Shown piece by piece: positions 8,889-19,381 of a DNA stretch of 64,000 nt (the first letter of the stretch is position 1; each line of letters begins with the position of its first letter). Position numbers and translations under genes: made by a program. This DNA comes from Arcicella rigui. GTDB taxonomy: Bacteria > Bacteroidota > Bacteroidia > Cytophagales > Spirosomataceae. The notes below the pieces were generated by a model. That model was not told the origin of the DNA, did not search any database, and saw only the letters and a program-made list of their open reading frames with translations. The stretch lies in NCBI RefSeq assembly GCF_034929435.1, contig NZ_JAYFUM010000011.1:124001-188000 (forward strand). The letters run 5' to 3'.

Positions 8889-10580
8889 ATGAGGAATCGT
8901 TACCTTTTTTTACTTGTGTTTTTTTCATTCAAAAGCTTTACGCAAGACCTCAGTCGCTTGAAAGAACAAAAACCAATCTCAGTTTCTGGTGGCATTAATC
9001 TGAACATTGGTACTTACAATAGTTTGTCGGGCAATCAAACTCGCCTCGACCCTTTCTCTTGGACACTCAGTGCTTCGCCAACGCTCAATCTTTATGGCGT
9101 TCAATTACCTTTTTTCTTTTTATTGAACAAACAATCTCGCTCGCTTGCAGGGCCATTTCAACAATTTGGTGTAAGTCCAAGCTATAAATGGGTAAAAGCC
9201 CATTTGGGTTATCGCAACTTGATGTTTTCACCTTATACTTTGGGCGGAAGACTTTTCAATGGAGCTGGTTTGGAATTGAATCCGGGCAAACTTCGCTTTG
9301 CGGTGATTTATGGACAATTTCAAAAAGCTGAAATGGGCTATTTAGATACCAATAATCCAACGAATCCGAACTTACCAAACGGACTAACACCTGCTTATCA
9401 ACGCAATGGTTTTGCTGCAAAATTGGGTTTGGGCACTACACAAAACCATTTTGATATTACTTTCCTCAAAATTAAAGATGACCTAAATTCTATCACTTTC
9501 CCTGTCGATTTTGGGAAAGTAACGCCCGATGAAAATACAGTACTTGGCGTTTCTCAGCAGTTTCTTTTCTTCAAACATTTATTTTGGCGAAGCGATGTTG
9601 CCGTAAGTCTTTATACTCGTGATGTTCGCAGAGAAATGTTGGAGGAAAAAGATTTAGCAAAATACTCCTTCGTTACCAAAATTGTGGACATCCGCAAAGG
9701 CACTTCACTGGGCTGGGCTGGCGAAACTACGCTTGGTTTACAATTCAATACTTTTAGCATTCAAGGGCAATACAAATTGATTTCTGCTGATTATCAGTCG
9801 ATGGGAGCGTATTTTTTCAATACTGATATGGAAGAATATTCAGGTGCAGCTTCCATTTCTGCTTTACAAGGAAAAGTACAATTATCGGGTACTTATGGTA
9901 TTCAGAAAGATAATGTGAGTAAACTCAAAGAATACACCACTACACGCAATATTGGTTCAGCCAATTTGAATATTCAGTTTTCTCGAACGCTCGGTTTATC
10001 TGTGAATTATTCAAATTATGGTACTTCACAAAACATTCCTAATCAGATTATTGATACCGTAAAAATTTCGCAATTGAACCAAAGTTTGATGATTGCTCCC
10101 CGTTGGTTTAAAACTTCTGGAACGGTTTCTCATGCTGTGAACGGCGTACTTTCATATCAAAATGCCAACGATTTAAACACTATTTCAAAAGTACGCACAG
10201 ACTTCAATAACCTCTTCGGTTCGCTTACTTATAGTTATGGAATGCCAACTCGGAAAATGACTTTTACGCCCGGCTTATTATTCATCCGCAACCTTTTGCC
10301 GATTTATAATACTTCGTCGATGGGGCTTTCATTTTCTGCACAAAGAGGAAGTAAAAAGAATAATTTCAATACTTCGCTTTCGCTGAATTATACTCAAAAT
10401 GCACAAGAACAAGTAAACACAGGAAGTACTTTCAACGCCCGTTTGAATACTACTTATCGCCTGACCAAAAAGCAGCAATTCAATGTAAGTCTTTCAACGA
10501 TTGTTAATTCCGACAATAAAAACGAACGCAGGAATTTTTCAGAATTATACATGAATGCTGGCTACGGCATTTCATTCTAA
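8889..10580 (+). CDS. Outer-membrane beta-barrel-like protein
   Basis: A 563-residue protein with an N-terminal signal peptide (MRNRYLFLLVFFSFKSFTQ). The rest is rich in short amphipathic strands with alternating polar and hydrophobic residues and many aromatic ends, as in a beta-barrel. No named family was recognised. It is followed after 21 bp by the 2079-residue exported protein, which suggests an operon. By analogy with barrel/large-protein pairs in Bacteroidota it could anchor or export its giant neighbour, but this is inference. Confidence 0.7.
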   Translation: MRNRYLFLLVFFSFKSFTQDLSRLKEQKPISVSGGINLNIGTYNSLSGNQTRLDPFSWTLSASPTLNLYGVQLPFFFLLNKQSRSLAGPFQQFGVSPSYKWVKAHLGYRNLMFSPYTLGGRLFNGAGLELNPGKLRFAVIYGQFQKAEMGYLDTNNPTNPNLPNGLTPAYQRNGFAAKLGLGTTQNHFDITFLKIKDDLNSITFPVDFGKVTPDENTVLGVSQQFLFFKHLFWRSDVAVSLYTRDVRREMLEEKDLAKYSFVTKIVDIRKGTSLGWAGETTLGLQFNTFSIQGQYKLISADYQSMGAYFFNTDMEEYSGAASISALQGKVQLSGTYGIQKDNVSKLKEYTTTRNIGSANLNIQFSRTLGLSVNYSNYGTSQNIPNQIIDTVKISQLNQSLMIAPRWFKTSGTVSHAVNGVLSYQNANDLNTISKVRTDFNNLFGSLTYSYGMPTRKMTFTPGLLFIRNLLPIYNTSSMGLSFSAQRGSKKNNFNTSLSLNYTQNAQEQVNTGSTFNARLNTTYRLTKKQQFNVSLSTIVNSDNKNERRNFSELYMNAGYGISF

Positions 10581-10601
10581 CATATTTAAACAAATAATAA
10601 G

Positions 10602-13600
10602 ATGAAACGAATACTCTTTTACTTATTACTACTGCTTTTGTCTTTTGAAAAAATACAGGCACAGCAGTTAAAAGTATCGGCACAATTGATTATTTCTCCG
10701 CCTTTTAGTCCGAGAGTAGTCGATTTTGTGGATAATCCTAACAAACAGGCGGCAATAGTAATAATTACCAACAATGGTGAAGCAGCCAATACACCTGTGA
10801 AAATTGTAGGTCAAATCACGAACCGTACTTCTGGGGGTAGAATTTTTACAAAATCAGGTTATAGACCCGATTTGCCAATTTTACTACCGCCTGTTGGACA
10901 ATCTTTACAGATAGATTTCGGACAAGAAAATCGTGGTTTTGTGGATGTAAAAAACACAGAAGTCATTGGTTTTGACAAAGCGACAAAAGACCAAATTGTA
11001 CTTTCGGGGATTTTTCCACAGGGTTATTATGATTTTTGTGTATATGTTGCTCCTTATAATGCCAATGTCGAAAACTTTCAAAATATCACAGGGCAATGCC
11101 AAAGTATTCCTTTGTCATACATAGAACCTCCTCGCCTTACTTTGCCTTCTTGTGGCTACAAAATGATAAAACGTGAAAACGTTCCGCAACAACAAGTATT
11201 TACTTGGTCGCCACCAGTAGGGAATATTTCTGGAGCTCAAATTAGATATGATTTTTATTTACTGAAAGTACCCGAAGGGCAAAATCCGAATGATGCGATG
11301 GACAATGCCATTAAATTTAATGTCGGAAATCCCTTCACCGAAAAAGATATTATCAGTACTTCCCTGAATTATACACAAGCCGAACCAGAATTGATGGTTG
11401 GGAAATACGTGTGGCGAGTAATAGCAAAAGACCAAAGTGGCGAGGCTGTTTTTCAAAACGATGGGCAAAGTCAAATCTGTACTTTTGATGTAGAAGTACC
11501 CCCAGCGATTCCTGCACCGCCACCACCGCCACGCCAAGCACAAGTAGCTTTGGTAGGAGCAAGTTCTTGTAAAGACACCCAATTGCCTGCCGACAAAACT
11601 GCCATTTATCCACAAGAAGAATTGGTTGGTAAAACATTAAAACTGGGCAAATTTGAATTAAAAGTAGATGAAATCAGCAAAAACGGTGATGGCTACGATG
11701 GCAACGGACGAGTATTTTGGAATTCAGTTCCGATAAAAGTCGTATTCACGAAAATTAATTTTAACACAGCTTATGAGATTTTTAGTGGCGATGCTCAAGC
11801 CGATAATACCAAATATAATTTCCCCGACCCTAAAGAAATTACCAAGATGAGTACTTGGAAACAATTGGCAAAAGGCGGACAAGGCTTTGATATTGGTAGT
11901 TATGTGGATGCCATTGAAGAAAATTCTCTCCAGAAAGTAAGTGCTTTATTGGCGGTAAAATTGCCAGTTGGCGTGCCAACAAAGGCAGGTTTTATCGGTA
12001 TCAATTATATGCGATTTAGTCCGCATGGGGCAGATATGGGGGCATTGTTCAACCTAAAAATGCCAGAAGCGAACCAATTTCTTTCGATGGCGGCGGTGGA
12101 CGTTTGCATGGTTCCCAACAAAGCTTTTGCAGGCGAAGCCAACTTGATTTTAGTTGATGATTTTAAATTTCCAGCATTGCCTTTCAATTTTATTCAAGGA
12201 AAATATCCAAATCCTGACGATTCAGGTACTTATGCACGCATTGCAGGCGATAGTTTACAGCACGTTCATGCCGTGATGGATTTGAATTTTGGCGATTCAT
12301 TCTTAAAACTCGATGACGGCACAGGCAAGGTAATCGCTGGCGACGTAAAGGCAAGAATGGTCACAGATTTCTTGACTTGGAACGATTGGGTGGCAACCGT
12401 AAATATGCCAACTTTTACGGTGGATGGACTAAAAGATTTTACCATTAATGGCGTAAATGCTTTTTATGACCATTCAGATAAAAGAAATCCTGTTGATTTT
12501 CATGTGCCAGACGAGTTCAAAGGCGACCGTGGAATGACTTTCCGTGGGCTTTATATGAAAAAAACAGAAGTAAAATTACCTACCAAACTTAAAGGCACAA
12601 ACGAACAACGTTTGGGTTTTATCACGAGCGATTTTATCATTGACGATAGCAATGAAATCACGGCAGTGATTGAACCAACCAATAAACCTGTGGTAGATTA
12701 TTCAACAGGAAAGATTGGCGATTGGGGTTTTTCAATTGATGATTTTAAAATCAAAATCGTGCAAAATCGCTTTGAGTTGGGAATGATGAAAGGCAAACTT
12801 CAATTCCCGATTAGTAACGATTACTTGTCGTATTCCTGCAACCTCCGCAGTAATTTAGATACGATGCAGTTTGTGATTGATGCCAAAGAAAACTACGATG
12901 TACCAATCATGTTGGCAAAAATGAAATTGGATAAAAACTCTAATTTCTTGCTGGAATTCAACGGAGACAACAAAAAAATTGATTTAGATTTAAGCGGTTC
13001 TGCCAGCATTGGTTTATCACAAAAAAGCCTAATTACCATTCCTTTAGTGAAATTTGAACATTTTAGAGTATCAAATACCAAAATAAAACCTACCATGCAG
13101 GGCGAAAAAGAACTGTATTTGGACGAAGGACAATGGACACTTTTGGGCGGTTTGTGGGATAATAAAAAAGACGAAAAAGATAAAGGCAAACAAAGCGGCG
13201 GGCCGTCTTTCAATGATGAATTTCTACCTACTTACACGCCTGTCGAAGATGAAAACAAAGCCAATTTAGTAGGCTTCCCGATTGAATTAACGCCACCAAA
13301 ATTTGTTTATCGAGGACTCGATGCCATCGGCTTTGGCTTTGGAGTAAAAGTAAACGTCGGCGGAGATGATAATACCATCGTCGGTGCAGAAACCAAAGTA
13401 GAGATTTTGGGAAAACTGAGCTACGTAAATGGAAAAATGTCACCTGCTTTTTCTAAAGTCAACCTTGAAAAAATCATGATAAAAGGGGCTGTTGGTCCCG
13501 CAACCGTTGAGGGTGAACTTCGCCTTTTTGATGAGGATGCCCTTTATGGAACAGGTTTTATCGGTTCAGCCAAAGTAAAAATCCCGAAAGTAGCCACCGT

Positions 13601-16600
13601 AAAAGCGACTTTACAATTTGGCAATAAAGGTTTTTATTATGGATATGTGGATGCCAGCGTATTGCTCACGCCAAGTATTGCGGTTGTACCGCCTTTGATG
13701 TGTTCAGGTTTTGGCGGCGGCATTTATTTCAATATGAAAATGAATACGCCTTTATCGCAAACGATTAAAGATGTTGCTCCGAACACGCAAACGACTCGTG
13801 CAGGCACAAATAACACAGGCATCAATTATACCCCGATGCTTGGAAGTTATGGCATTAAAGCCAATGTGTATATGAGTTTGGCGGATAAAAAAATGATACT
13901 TGCCAATTTGGGCATTGAGGCAAGTATCGCCAATGGTGCGTTCAGTAATTTCACAGCTTCGGGCAAAGCAAAAGTGTTGAGTTTAGACGAAGACCCTACC
14001 CGCAACGGACAATGTTTGTTGATGGCACAAACTTCTGTGACAATCACGCCAAGTAGTTTTGATATGAATGCCGATGTGGAAGTAGAACCAATTCCCGGTT
14101 TTCCAAAAGTTATTGTTCCGTTCAGAATGCACTTTGCTGATACTTGGCACGTAAAAATTGGCGACCCAGCCGAAGGCAAACAAAAAGTGGAGTTTAAATT
14201 ATTACAAGTGGGCAGTGAAGATGATGCCCTTTACGCCTATTTGGCAGCGAAAGCTTACTTCGCTTTCGGAAACGATATTGGCGGTATTCCAAATTTACCT
14301 TCGGAAGTACAAACCTTTTTATTGGCAAAAGAAAATGTAAATGATAACCGAAACGATGTAGTAGATGCTGCCAAAACCAAAGGCGAAATGCAATTTAATG
14401 AATATGGCGAACCCATCGGGAATCCGCTAACATTCAGATTACTGGCAGGAGCAAGAGTTGACGGTCGTTTGAAAGTAGCCGTTGGCCCATTATCCGCCGA
14501 TGCTACTTTGATTGCTGGTTTTGATGCGGCTTTATCTAAAGGTTTAAAATGTAACGGACAAGAAATTGTCGGGCTTTATGGCTGGTATGCCAATGCTCAA
14601 ATTTATGCTTATGCCAACGGAAAAGTATCAGTAGCAGGCAAAGTTTTCGGCAAACGTTTCAATGTAAAATTGATGGATTTAACGGCAGGAGCTTTGCTTT
14701 GGGGTGGTTTACCTGAGCCAACTTGGGGCGAAGGCAGGCTCAGAGTAAAAGGTGAAGTACTGGCTGGCTTGGTAAAAGTAGATACGGATTTTGATTTTGA
14801 TTTCGGACAAAAATGTAAACCAGTTTTCAATGGCGACCCTTTGGCGGATATTAAAGTAATTTCAGAATTGAGTCCTAAAAAAGGAGAAAAAGAGGTGGAT
14901 ACCAACGGAGATTTGCAGGCTGTTTTCAATATGAGTATGGATACGGATTACAGCATCGCTTTACCCGACGGTCAGCCGAGAACTTATTATTTTACCGTTC
15001 AAGAATATTCATTGACGAACCAGAAAACGCATGAAAAATTTGCAGCAATTGGTGCGAAACAGTGGGTGAATAACAACGAACAATTGATTTTGCCTTTGAA
15101 CGGACACTTGAAATCTGAAACCAATTATGCTTTCAAAGTACAAGTACGCCTTTGGGAACGTGTGAATGGCGGACTTGAAAATCCTTATATCGACGAAACG
15201 GGTGTGCGTGAACAGCGTTTTGAAGAAGCCGAAAATATTTTTACTTCTGGCAAACAACCCGATTTTGTTCGTTGGGAAGATGTGGCTTATACTTGGCCAA
15301 TGGATGGACAAAATTACTTCTTGAAAAATCAAACGACCAAAGCCGTCATATCTGGTGATATTCCTGATGAATTATTAGAAGGCATCAATGCGAATAATTT
15401 TCTTCAAAAAGAGTACGATTTCAAAGCTTACTTCATTGCCGAAAATGGAGGTGATACTTTGAAAACTGCCATGCAATACCAAGCTCCATCGGCAGGTGGA
15501 CAAGGTAAAATTTTAGCGGATATTCCAGCAGGTTTACAAAATTCAAAAGTCTATCGTTTGGAATTACATAAAATTAAAGTGAAGAAATACGAAGTAGCCA
15601 ATTTCACCAATACTATTCAAAGAACTTATCAAAATGCAGGTACTGGCAACAATGCAGCCGCTTATCAGATTAGATTCAATGCCCTAAAACCGCTTGATAA
15701 AAAAGCGGCACAAAACGATAAAGTAATGTTTTCACTGGCTTTCAAAACCAGTCAGTACAATACTTTTCAGGAGAAAATGGCTGCAACAACTTTCCAGAAT
15801 AGTAAGTACGAAGACGAAATTACGCCACAGTCAAATGCTTATTTGTTCATCAAAGCTGTGCCAAGTGATGGTACTGAAAATTTTGAAGATGAGGAAATGA
15901 AAGAGCATAAATTCTCAAGTCGAGGAGCTTTGCAACCAGCTTTATTAACGGTAAATACGCCAGCATTCAGTCAAGGTACTTCCGAATTTGACCGTTTTGC
16001 GAACAGTAATATTTATAGTATTCTTACTGAAATTCAATATGGTTATGTCGGACAAGTAAGTCCAAATTACAATGATTTGCGAAATATTGCCTATCAACCC
16101 AGCAAAAGCGTTGTAATGGGAAGAGCCTTACCCCTTTTAGGAAACATTGGCGTTCGTGACCCTTATAATGGAAATATTTCTGACATCCTGAACGGTAATA
16201 ATACCAACACAAAAGATGAAAATGGTTTGGGTGCATCCATCGGAAGTGCCAGTAGCAAAATGATTTCGATGGATGCTTCTATCAGTAAAACGGTGGCTTC
16301 GCAAATGGTATTTTTATCAGGAATTTATGGTTTTGCCGTAAATGACGCTCCAACAAAACCGTATCAGTTTACAATAAAAAGTGATTTTATTGCCTACAAT
16401 GACTTTATGGCGGTGCGAAGTTTTGGCGAAAAAGTACAAAGAGTAAGAAATACTTATCAGCAATATTTTGGGAATAACTGGAAAACCCAAATGGCAAAAA
16501 CGGAAAATACAGAAATTTCATTCGCCAGTAAAACCCTTGGAATTACAGCCTCTTACGCTGGACTGCTGAATAACCCAGCCACTTTCGACCGCTTTGGCGA

Positions 16601-16841
16601 TTATACTTCCGTAGATTATTATATTTTCAAAAAGCGTAAAAATGGCTCGACAGTAAAAGTAAACTTAACTTATCAGCCATATCCCGGAGCAAATCAAGTA
16701 ACGGTGACGAAAGATATTCAGTTGGGAGCTTCGCCAATATCATTAGCACCTGTGTATAATCAAGCAATTCCAGCCAATATTCCAAATGCAAGAGTAGCGG
16801 GCTATTTCTCAAATCCTGCTTGTTTTAATTGTGATAGGTAA
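10602..16841 (+). CDS. Giant exported protein, TANFOR-like N-terminus
   Basis: A 2079-residue protein with a signal peptide (cleavage probably after IQAQ). The first ~230 residues have the look of the TANFOR-type N-terminal domain of Bacteroidota surface proteins: PPFSPRVVDFVDNPNKQ, then an uptake of the form LLPPVGQSLQIDF and GIFPQGYYDFCVYV. A short proline run (PAIPAPPPPPRQ, about 300-310) marks a linker. The middle is a long series of strand-rich, glycine-rich segments; a later part (about 1430-1700) looks like Ig/fibronectin-type modules. No type IX C-terminal signal was recognised: the protein ends near a Cys-rich FSNPACFNCDR. It lies between a beta-barrel protein and a fibronectin-III protein. 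Function unknown; a structural or adhesive surface role is likely. Confidence 0.7.
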   Translation: MKRILFYLLLLLLSFEKIQAQQLKVSAQLIISPPFSPRVVDFVDNPNKQAAIVIITNNGEAANTPVKIVGQITNRTSGGRIFTKSGYRPDLPILLPPVGQSLQIDFGQENRGFVDVKNTEVIGFDKATKDQIVLSGIFPQGYYDFCVYVAPYNANVENFQNITGQCQSIPLSYIEPPRLTLPSCGYKMIKRENVPQQQVFTWSPPVGNISGAQIRYDFYLLKVPEGQNPNDAMDNAIKFNVGNPFTEKDIISTSLNYTQAEPELMVGKYVWRVIAKDQSGEAVFQNDGQSQICTFDVEVPPAIPAPPPPPRQAQVALVGASSCKDTQLPADKTAIYPQEELVGKTLKLGKFELKVDEISKNGDGYDGNGRVFWNSVPIKVVFTKINFNTAYEIFSGDAQADNTKYNFPDPKEITKMSTWKQLAKGGQGFDIGSYVDAIEENSLQKVSALLAVKLPVGVPTKAGFIGINYMRFSPHGADMGALFNLKMPEANQFLSMAAVDVCMVPNKAFAGEANLILVDDFKFPALPFNFIQGKYPNPDDSGTYARIAGDSLQHVHAVMDLNFGDSFLKLDDGTGKVIAGDVKARMVTDFLTWNDWVATVNMPTFTVDGLKDFTINGVNAFYDHSDKRNPVDFHVPDEFKGDRGMTFRGLYMKKTEVKLPTKLKGTNEQRLGFITSDFIIDDSNEITAVIEPTNKPVVDYSTGKIGDWGFSIDDFKIKIVQNRFELGMMKGKLQFPISNDYLSYSCNLRSNLDTMQFVIDAKENYDVPIMLAKMKLDKNSNFLLEFNGDNKKIDLDLSGSASIGLSQKSLITIPLVKFEHFRVSNTKIKPTMQGEKELYLDEGQWTLLGGLWDNKKDEKDKGKQSGGPSFNDEFLPTYTPVEDENKANLVGFPIELTPPKFVYRGLDAIGFGFGVKVNVGGDDNTIVGAETKVEILGKLSYVNGKMSPAFSKVNLEKIMIKGAVGPATVEGELRLFDEDALYGTGFIGSAKVKIPKVATVKATLQFGNKGFYYGYVDASVLLTPSIAVVPPLMCSGFGGGIYFNMKMNTPLSQTIKDVAPNTQTTRAGTNNTGINYTPMLGSYGIKANVYMSLADKKMILANLGIEASIANGAFSNFTASGKAKVLSLDEDPTRNGQCLLMAQTSVTITPSSFDMNADVEVEPIPGFPKVIVPFRMHFADTWHVKIGDPAEGKQKVEFKLLQVGSEDDALYAYLAAKAYFAFGNDIGGIPNLPSEVQTFLLAKENVNDNRNDVVDAAKTKGEMQFNEYGEPIGNPLTFRLLAGARVDGRLKVAVGPLSADATLIAGFDAALSKGLKCNGQEIVGLYGWYANAQIYAYANGKVSVAGKVFGKRFNVKLMDLTAGALLWGGLPEPTWGEGRLRVKGEVLAGLVKVDTDFDFDFGQKCKPVFNGDPLADIKVISELSPKKGEKEVDTNGDLQAVFNMSMDTDYSIALPDGQPRTYYFTVQEYSLTNQKTHEKFAAIGAKQWVNNNEQLILPLNGHLKSETNYAFKVQVRLWERVNGGLENPYIDETGVREQRFEEAENIFTSGKQPDFVRWEDVAYTWPMDGQNYFLKNQTTKAVISGDIPDELLEGINANNFLQKEYDFKAYFIAENGGDTLKTAMQYQAPSAGGQGKILADIPAGLQNSKVYRLELHKIKVKKYEVANFTNTIQRTYQNAGTGNNAAAYQIRFNALKPLDKKAAQNDKVMFSLAFKTSQYNTFQEKMAATTFQNSKYEDEITPQSNAYLFIKAVPSDGTENFEDEEMKEHKFSSRGALQPALLTVNTPAFSQGTSEFDRFANSNIYSILTEIQYGYVGQVSPNYNDLRNIAYQPSKSVVMGRALPLLGNIGVRDPYNGNISDILNGNNTNTKDENGLGASIGSASSKMISMDASISKTVASQMVFLSGIYGFAVNDAPTKPYQFTIKSDFIAYNDFMAVRSFGEKVQRVRNTYQQYFGNNWKTQMAKTENTEISFASKTLGITASYAGLLNNPATFDRFGDYTSVDYYIFKKRKNGSTVKVNLTYQPYPGANQVTVTKDIQLGASPISLAPVYNQAIPANIPNARVAGYFSNPACFNCDR

Positions 16842-16872
16842 GCTGTATGCGGTAGGCAATAGGCTATATGCT

Positions 16873-16912
16873 TTTCTCTTAGCAAGCGAATTTATCTACT
16901 TGCTAAGAGAAA
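16873..16912 (+). terminator. Hairpin after the giant exported-protein gene
   Basis: A perfect 14-bp stem (arms 16873-16886 and 16899-16912, 12-nt loop) starts about 30 bp after the stop codon. It has AT-rich sequence but no long T-run after it, so it may be a weak terminator or an RNA-stabilising 3' hairpin. The next gene could still be read through. Confidence 0.45.
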
Positions 16913-16974
16913 TTTGAAAATCAAAAAATATTAAACTCATCGCTCAAGGCTGATAACTCAAAGCTAAAATACAC

Positions 16975-19134
16975 ATGAAAAAAATATCATTATTCCTCCT
17001 GTTTTTCAGCTTTATATCTGTGGAAAATGCTTTCTCTCAAAAAGCAAATCCTACACAAAAAGATACTTTAAGCAAGAGTAAAAAGCCAAAAATCATGCTT
17101 TTGGCTCGTAATTATCGTGATTCTGTGGTTTTGCGTTGGTCGCCAAATATGCCTGCTTACTGGTTGGCTGGCACTGTGCGTGGTTATATCATCGAACGTA
17201 CTGAGTATAGCAAAGAAAATCAACAGGGTACTCGACAAATTTTAACGCCCAAACCTTTAAAACCGTGGACTTTAGAGCAAATGAAAAGTCGTTTGGCAGA
17301 AGATGAAAAAGGAATAAGTGTAGTCGGAGAAATGCTCTACGGTTACCCGAACGATAAAAATTTTAAGCCTGATTTTTTCAATATCAAAAAAATCAGTCAA
17401 GAACAAAATGTTCGATTTGCCACAACTTTAACGGCTGCGGAATTTTCAAAAAAGGCTGCCGAAGCCGCTGGTTTGCGTTTTGTGGATAAAAACATCAAGA
17501 AAAAAGATGCACTTTATACTTATAAAATCTATTTGGCAGAAAGTGAAATACCAACAAAAACTAAAATTGTACTTGATACGGCACAAGTGGTTGTAGAGGC
17601 TGGACAAAGTTTTTTGACTTTCGCACCCTTTGTTGATAAACCTGAAAATGGCGATAGAAAAACCACTTTGATTTGGGACAGATTAGGGCCAGAAGGTGAT
17701 TTTTCGGCATTTTACATTGAAAAAAGTGAAGACGGCAAAAACTTCAAAAGAGTAAATCAAACACCTTTTGTGATGGGAAAACACGACCCACAAGAATTAG
17801 CAAAAGATACTTTATTGAAAGCACAATTTGCCAAATGGGAAAACAAAGCTTTTTACATCGACAGTCTCGCTAAAAATTACCAAAAATATTACTACCGTAT
17901 TCGTGGCATTGATAGTTTCGGCGAAGAAAGTAAGCCTTCTGAAACGATTATCGCAATGGGAAAAGATTTAACGCCACCCAAATCACCTGATGATTTCAGA
18001 GCAAAAAATATCAATAATACTGCGATTATGCTTACTTGGAAAAAACCAATAAAAGAAGCTGATTTTAAAGGTTATGTGATTGGACGTGGACCAACCGTGA
18101 ATGGCCCTTTTCAGCCGATTACGAAAAATATCATTCCGCCTAATACTTTAAGTTTTACCGATACTGAGCCACAAGCTTATATTGGCGATTATTACATCAT
18201 CGCTTCGGTTGATACTGCTGGCAATTTAGCTTATACTTTGCCGATTGCTGGCGGTATTGAAGACCGTCTGCCACCTTCGTTTCCGACAGATTTAGTCGGA
18301 AAGGCAGATTCTTTAGGAAGAGTAAAACTTAGTTGGAAAAGTCCGAGAAACCCTGATGTTGCACTTTTTAAAGTATATCGCTCGTACACTGCTGAAAACA
18401 AGTATTATACCCAAATAACGCCTGTTGGTATTTCGAGTAATACTTTTACCGATACTTTAGCCAGTAAAATGCTCAACGAAAATGTGTATTATAAAGTAGT
18501 TGCCATTGATTTAAGTAACAATCATTCTGCTTTTTCGGAATTTTTAAACGTAAAATTACCCGATAAAAATCCACCAACTACGCCAGTGATTAAAGACGTG
18601 TTGGTGACAGAAAAAGGCGTGAGTTTATCCATTGTAGGCAGCGAAAGTGAAGATGTAGTTGCCCATATTATTTACCGAAAAGAAGGAAATAATGACTGGA
18701 TGACTATTAAAGAAATTGCTAAAAATCCAATTCTAAGTTCATTATTGTATGAAGACGAATCAGTAGTTTCTAATAAATCTTATCAATACGCCGTAGTTGC
18801 CAAAGATGACGACGGCTTACTTTCACCAAAATCTTTCCCGATTCCGATAAAGTATTTTAGTAAAACCAACTATCCTACGGTTTCTAATATAAATGTAACC
18901 ATTGATACTCAGAAAAAACAAGTAAAATTAACTTGGTCGCCAGTTGAGAGTCCAATTTTAAGTCACTATCTAATTTACAGAGCTACAAATGGTGGAGGTT
19001 TAGAAATGATTGGCTCAATCAAAGAAAATAATTATACCGACAAAGATTACAGAACTGATACAACTTATCAGTATGCTATCAAGGTGGCTTATCAAAATGG
19101 TAAATTTTCAAACATCAGTAAGCCGAACAAATAA
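16975..19134 (+). CDS. Exported fibronectin type III repeat protein
   Basis: A 719-residue protein with a signal peptide (MKKISLFLLFFSFISVENAFS). The rest is built of fibronectin type III-like modules, recognisable by repeats such as TTLIWDRLGPEGDFSAFYIEK, AIMLTWKKPIKEADFKGYVI, VKLSWKSPRNPDVALFKVYR and VKLTWSPVESPILSHYLIYR, each followed by a short Tyr-rich closing strand (YYRIRGIDSFG, YAIKVAYQNG). Such modules serve protein binding at the cell surface. No type IX sorting domain or catalytic domain was found. It is the third consecutive exported-protein gene on this strand and probably belongs with the previous two. Confidence 0.8.
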   Translation: MKKISLFLLFFSFISVENAFSQKANPTQKDTLSKSKKPKIMLLARNYRDSVVLRWSPNMPAYWLAGTVRGYIIERTEYSKENQQGTRQILTPKPLKPWTLEQMKSRLAEDEKGISVVGEMLYGYPNDKNFKPDFFNIKKISQEQNVRFATTLTAAEFSKKAAEAAGLRFVDKNIKKKDALYTYKIYLAESEIPTKTKIVLDTAQVVVEAGQSFLTFAPFVDKPENGDRKTTLIWDRLGPEGDFSAFYIEKSEDGKNFKRVNQTPFVMGKHDPQELAKDTLLKAQFAKWENKAFYIDSLAKNYQKYYYRIRGIDSFGEESKPSETIIAMGKDLTPPKSPDDFRAKNINNTAIMLTWKKPIKEADFKGYVIGRGPTVNGPFQPITKNIIPPNTLSFTDTEPQAYIGDYYIIASVDTAGNLAYTLPIAGGIEDRLPPSFPTDLVGKADSLGRVKLSWKSPRNPDVALFKVYRSYTAENKYYTQITPVGISSNTFTDTLASKMLNENVYYKVVAIDLSNNHSAFSEFLNVKLPDKNPPTTPVIKDVLVTEKGVSLSIVGSESEDVVAHIIYRKEGNNDWMTIKEIAKNPILSSLLYEDESVVSNKSYQYAVVAKDDDGLLSPKSFPIPIKYFSKTNYPTVSNINVTIDTQKKQVKLTWSPVESPILSHYLIYRATNGGGLEMIGSIKENNYTDKDYRTDTTYQYAIKVAYQNGKFSNISKPNK

Positions 19135-19277
19135 CAGTATTTAATTGCATGCAGTATAGCGTACACCCTCAATGAGTAATTTAAAATAAATCTTATTTTA
19201 TTGTTAAGAAGGTTTCATCGGCATACATGCTTAAAACCTTACATTTATTGTACATATACAAGATTTTCTTACAACAA

Positions 19278-19333
19278 AAACAGTTTAAGCGTTTAATTTA
19301 ATCAATTGATTAAATTAAACGCTTAAACTGTTT
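19278..19333. promoter_or_regulatory. 56-bp perfect palindrome, probable TetR operator
   Basis: Two 28-base arms meet without a spacer at CAA|TTG (19303-19308) and match at every position. The right end overlaps the -33 box of the tetR-like promoter, so a repressor bound here would block its own gene. The symmetry could also form a hairpin that terminates the upstream gene, since a T-rich stretch follows. Overlap with the promoter makes the operator reading the better one. Confidence 0.7.
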
Positions 19334-19361
19334 GTTTTTTATTTTTACGTTAATACATTTG
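19331..19361 (+). promoter_or_regulatory. Bacteroidota-type promoter for the TetR gene
   Basis: A TTTG box (19331-19334) and a TACATTTG box (19354-19361) are separated by exactly 19 nt. This matches the known Bacteroidota sigma factor consensus TTTG-N19-TAnnTTTG. The ATG of the regulator follows 20 bp after the -7 box. Confidence 0.65.
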
Positions 19362-19381
19362 TTGCACAAATCACAGAAATT

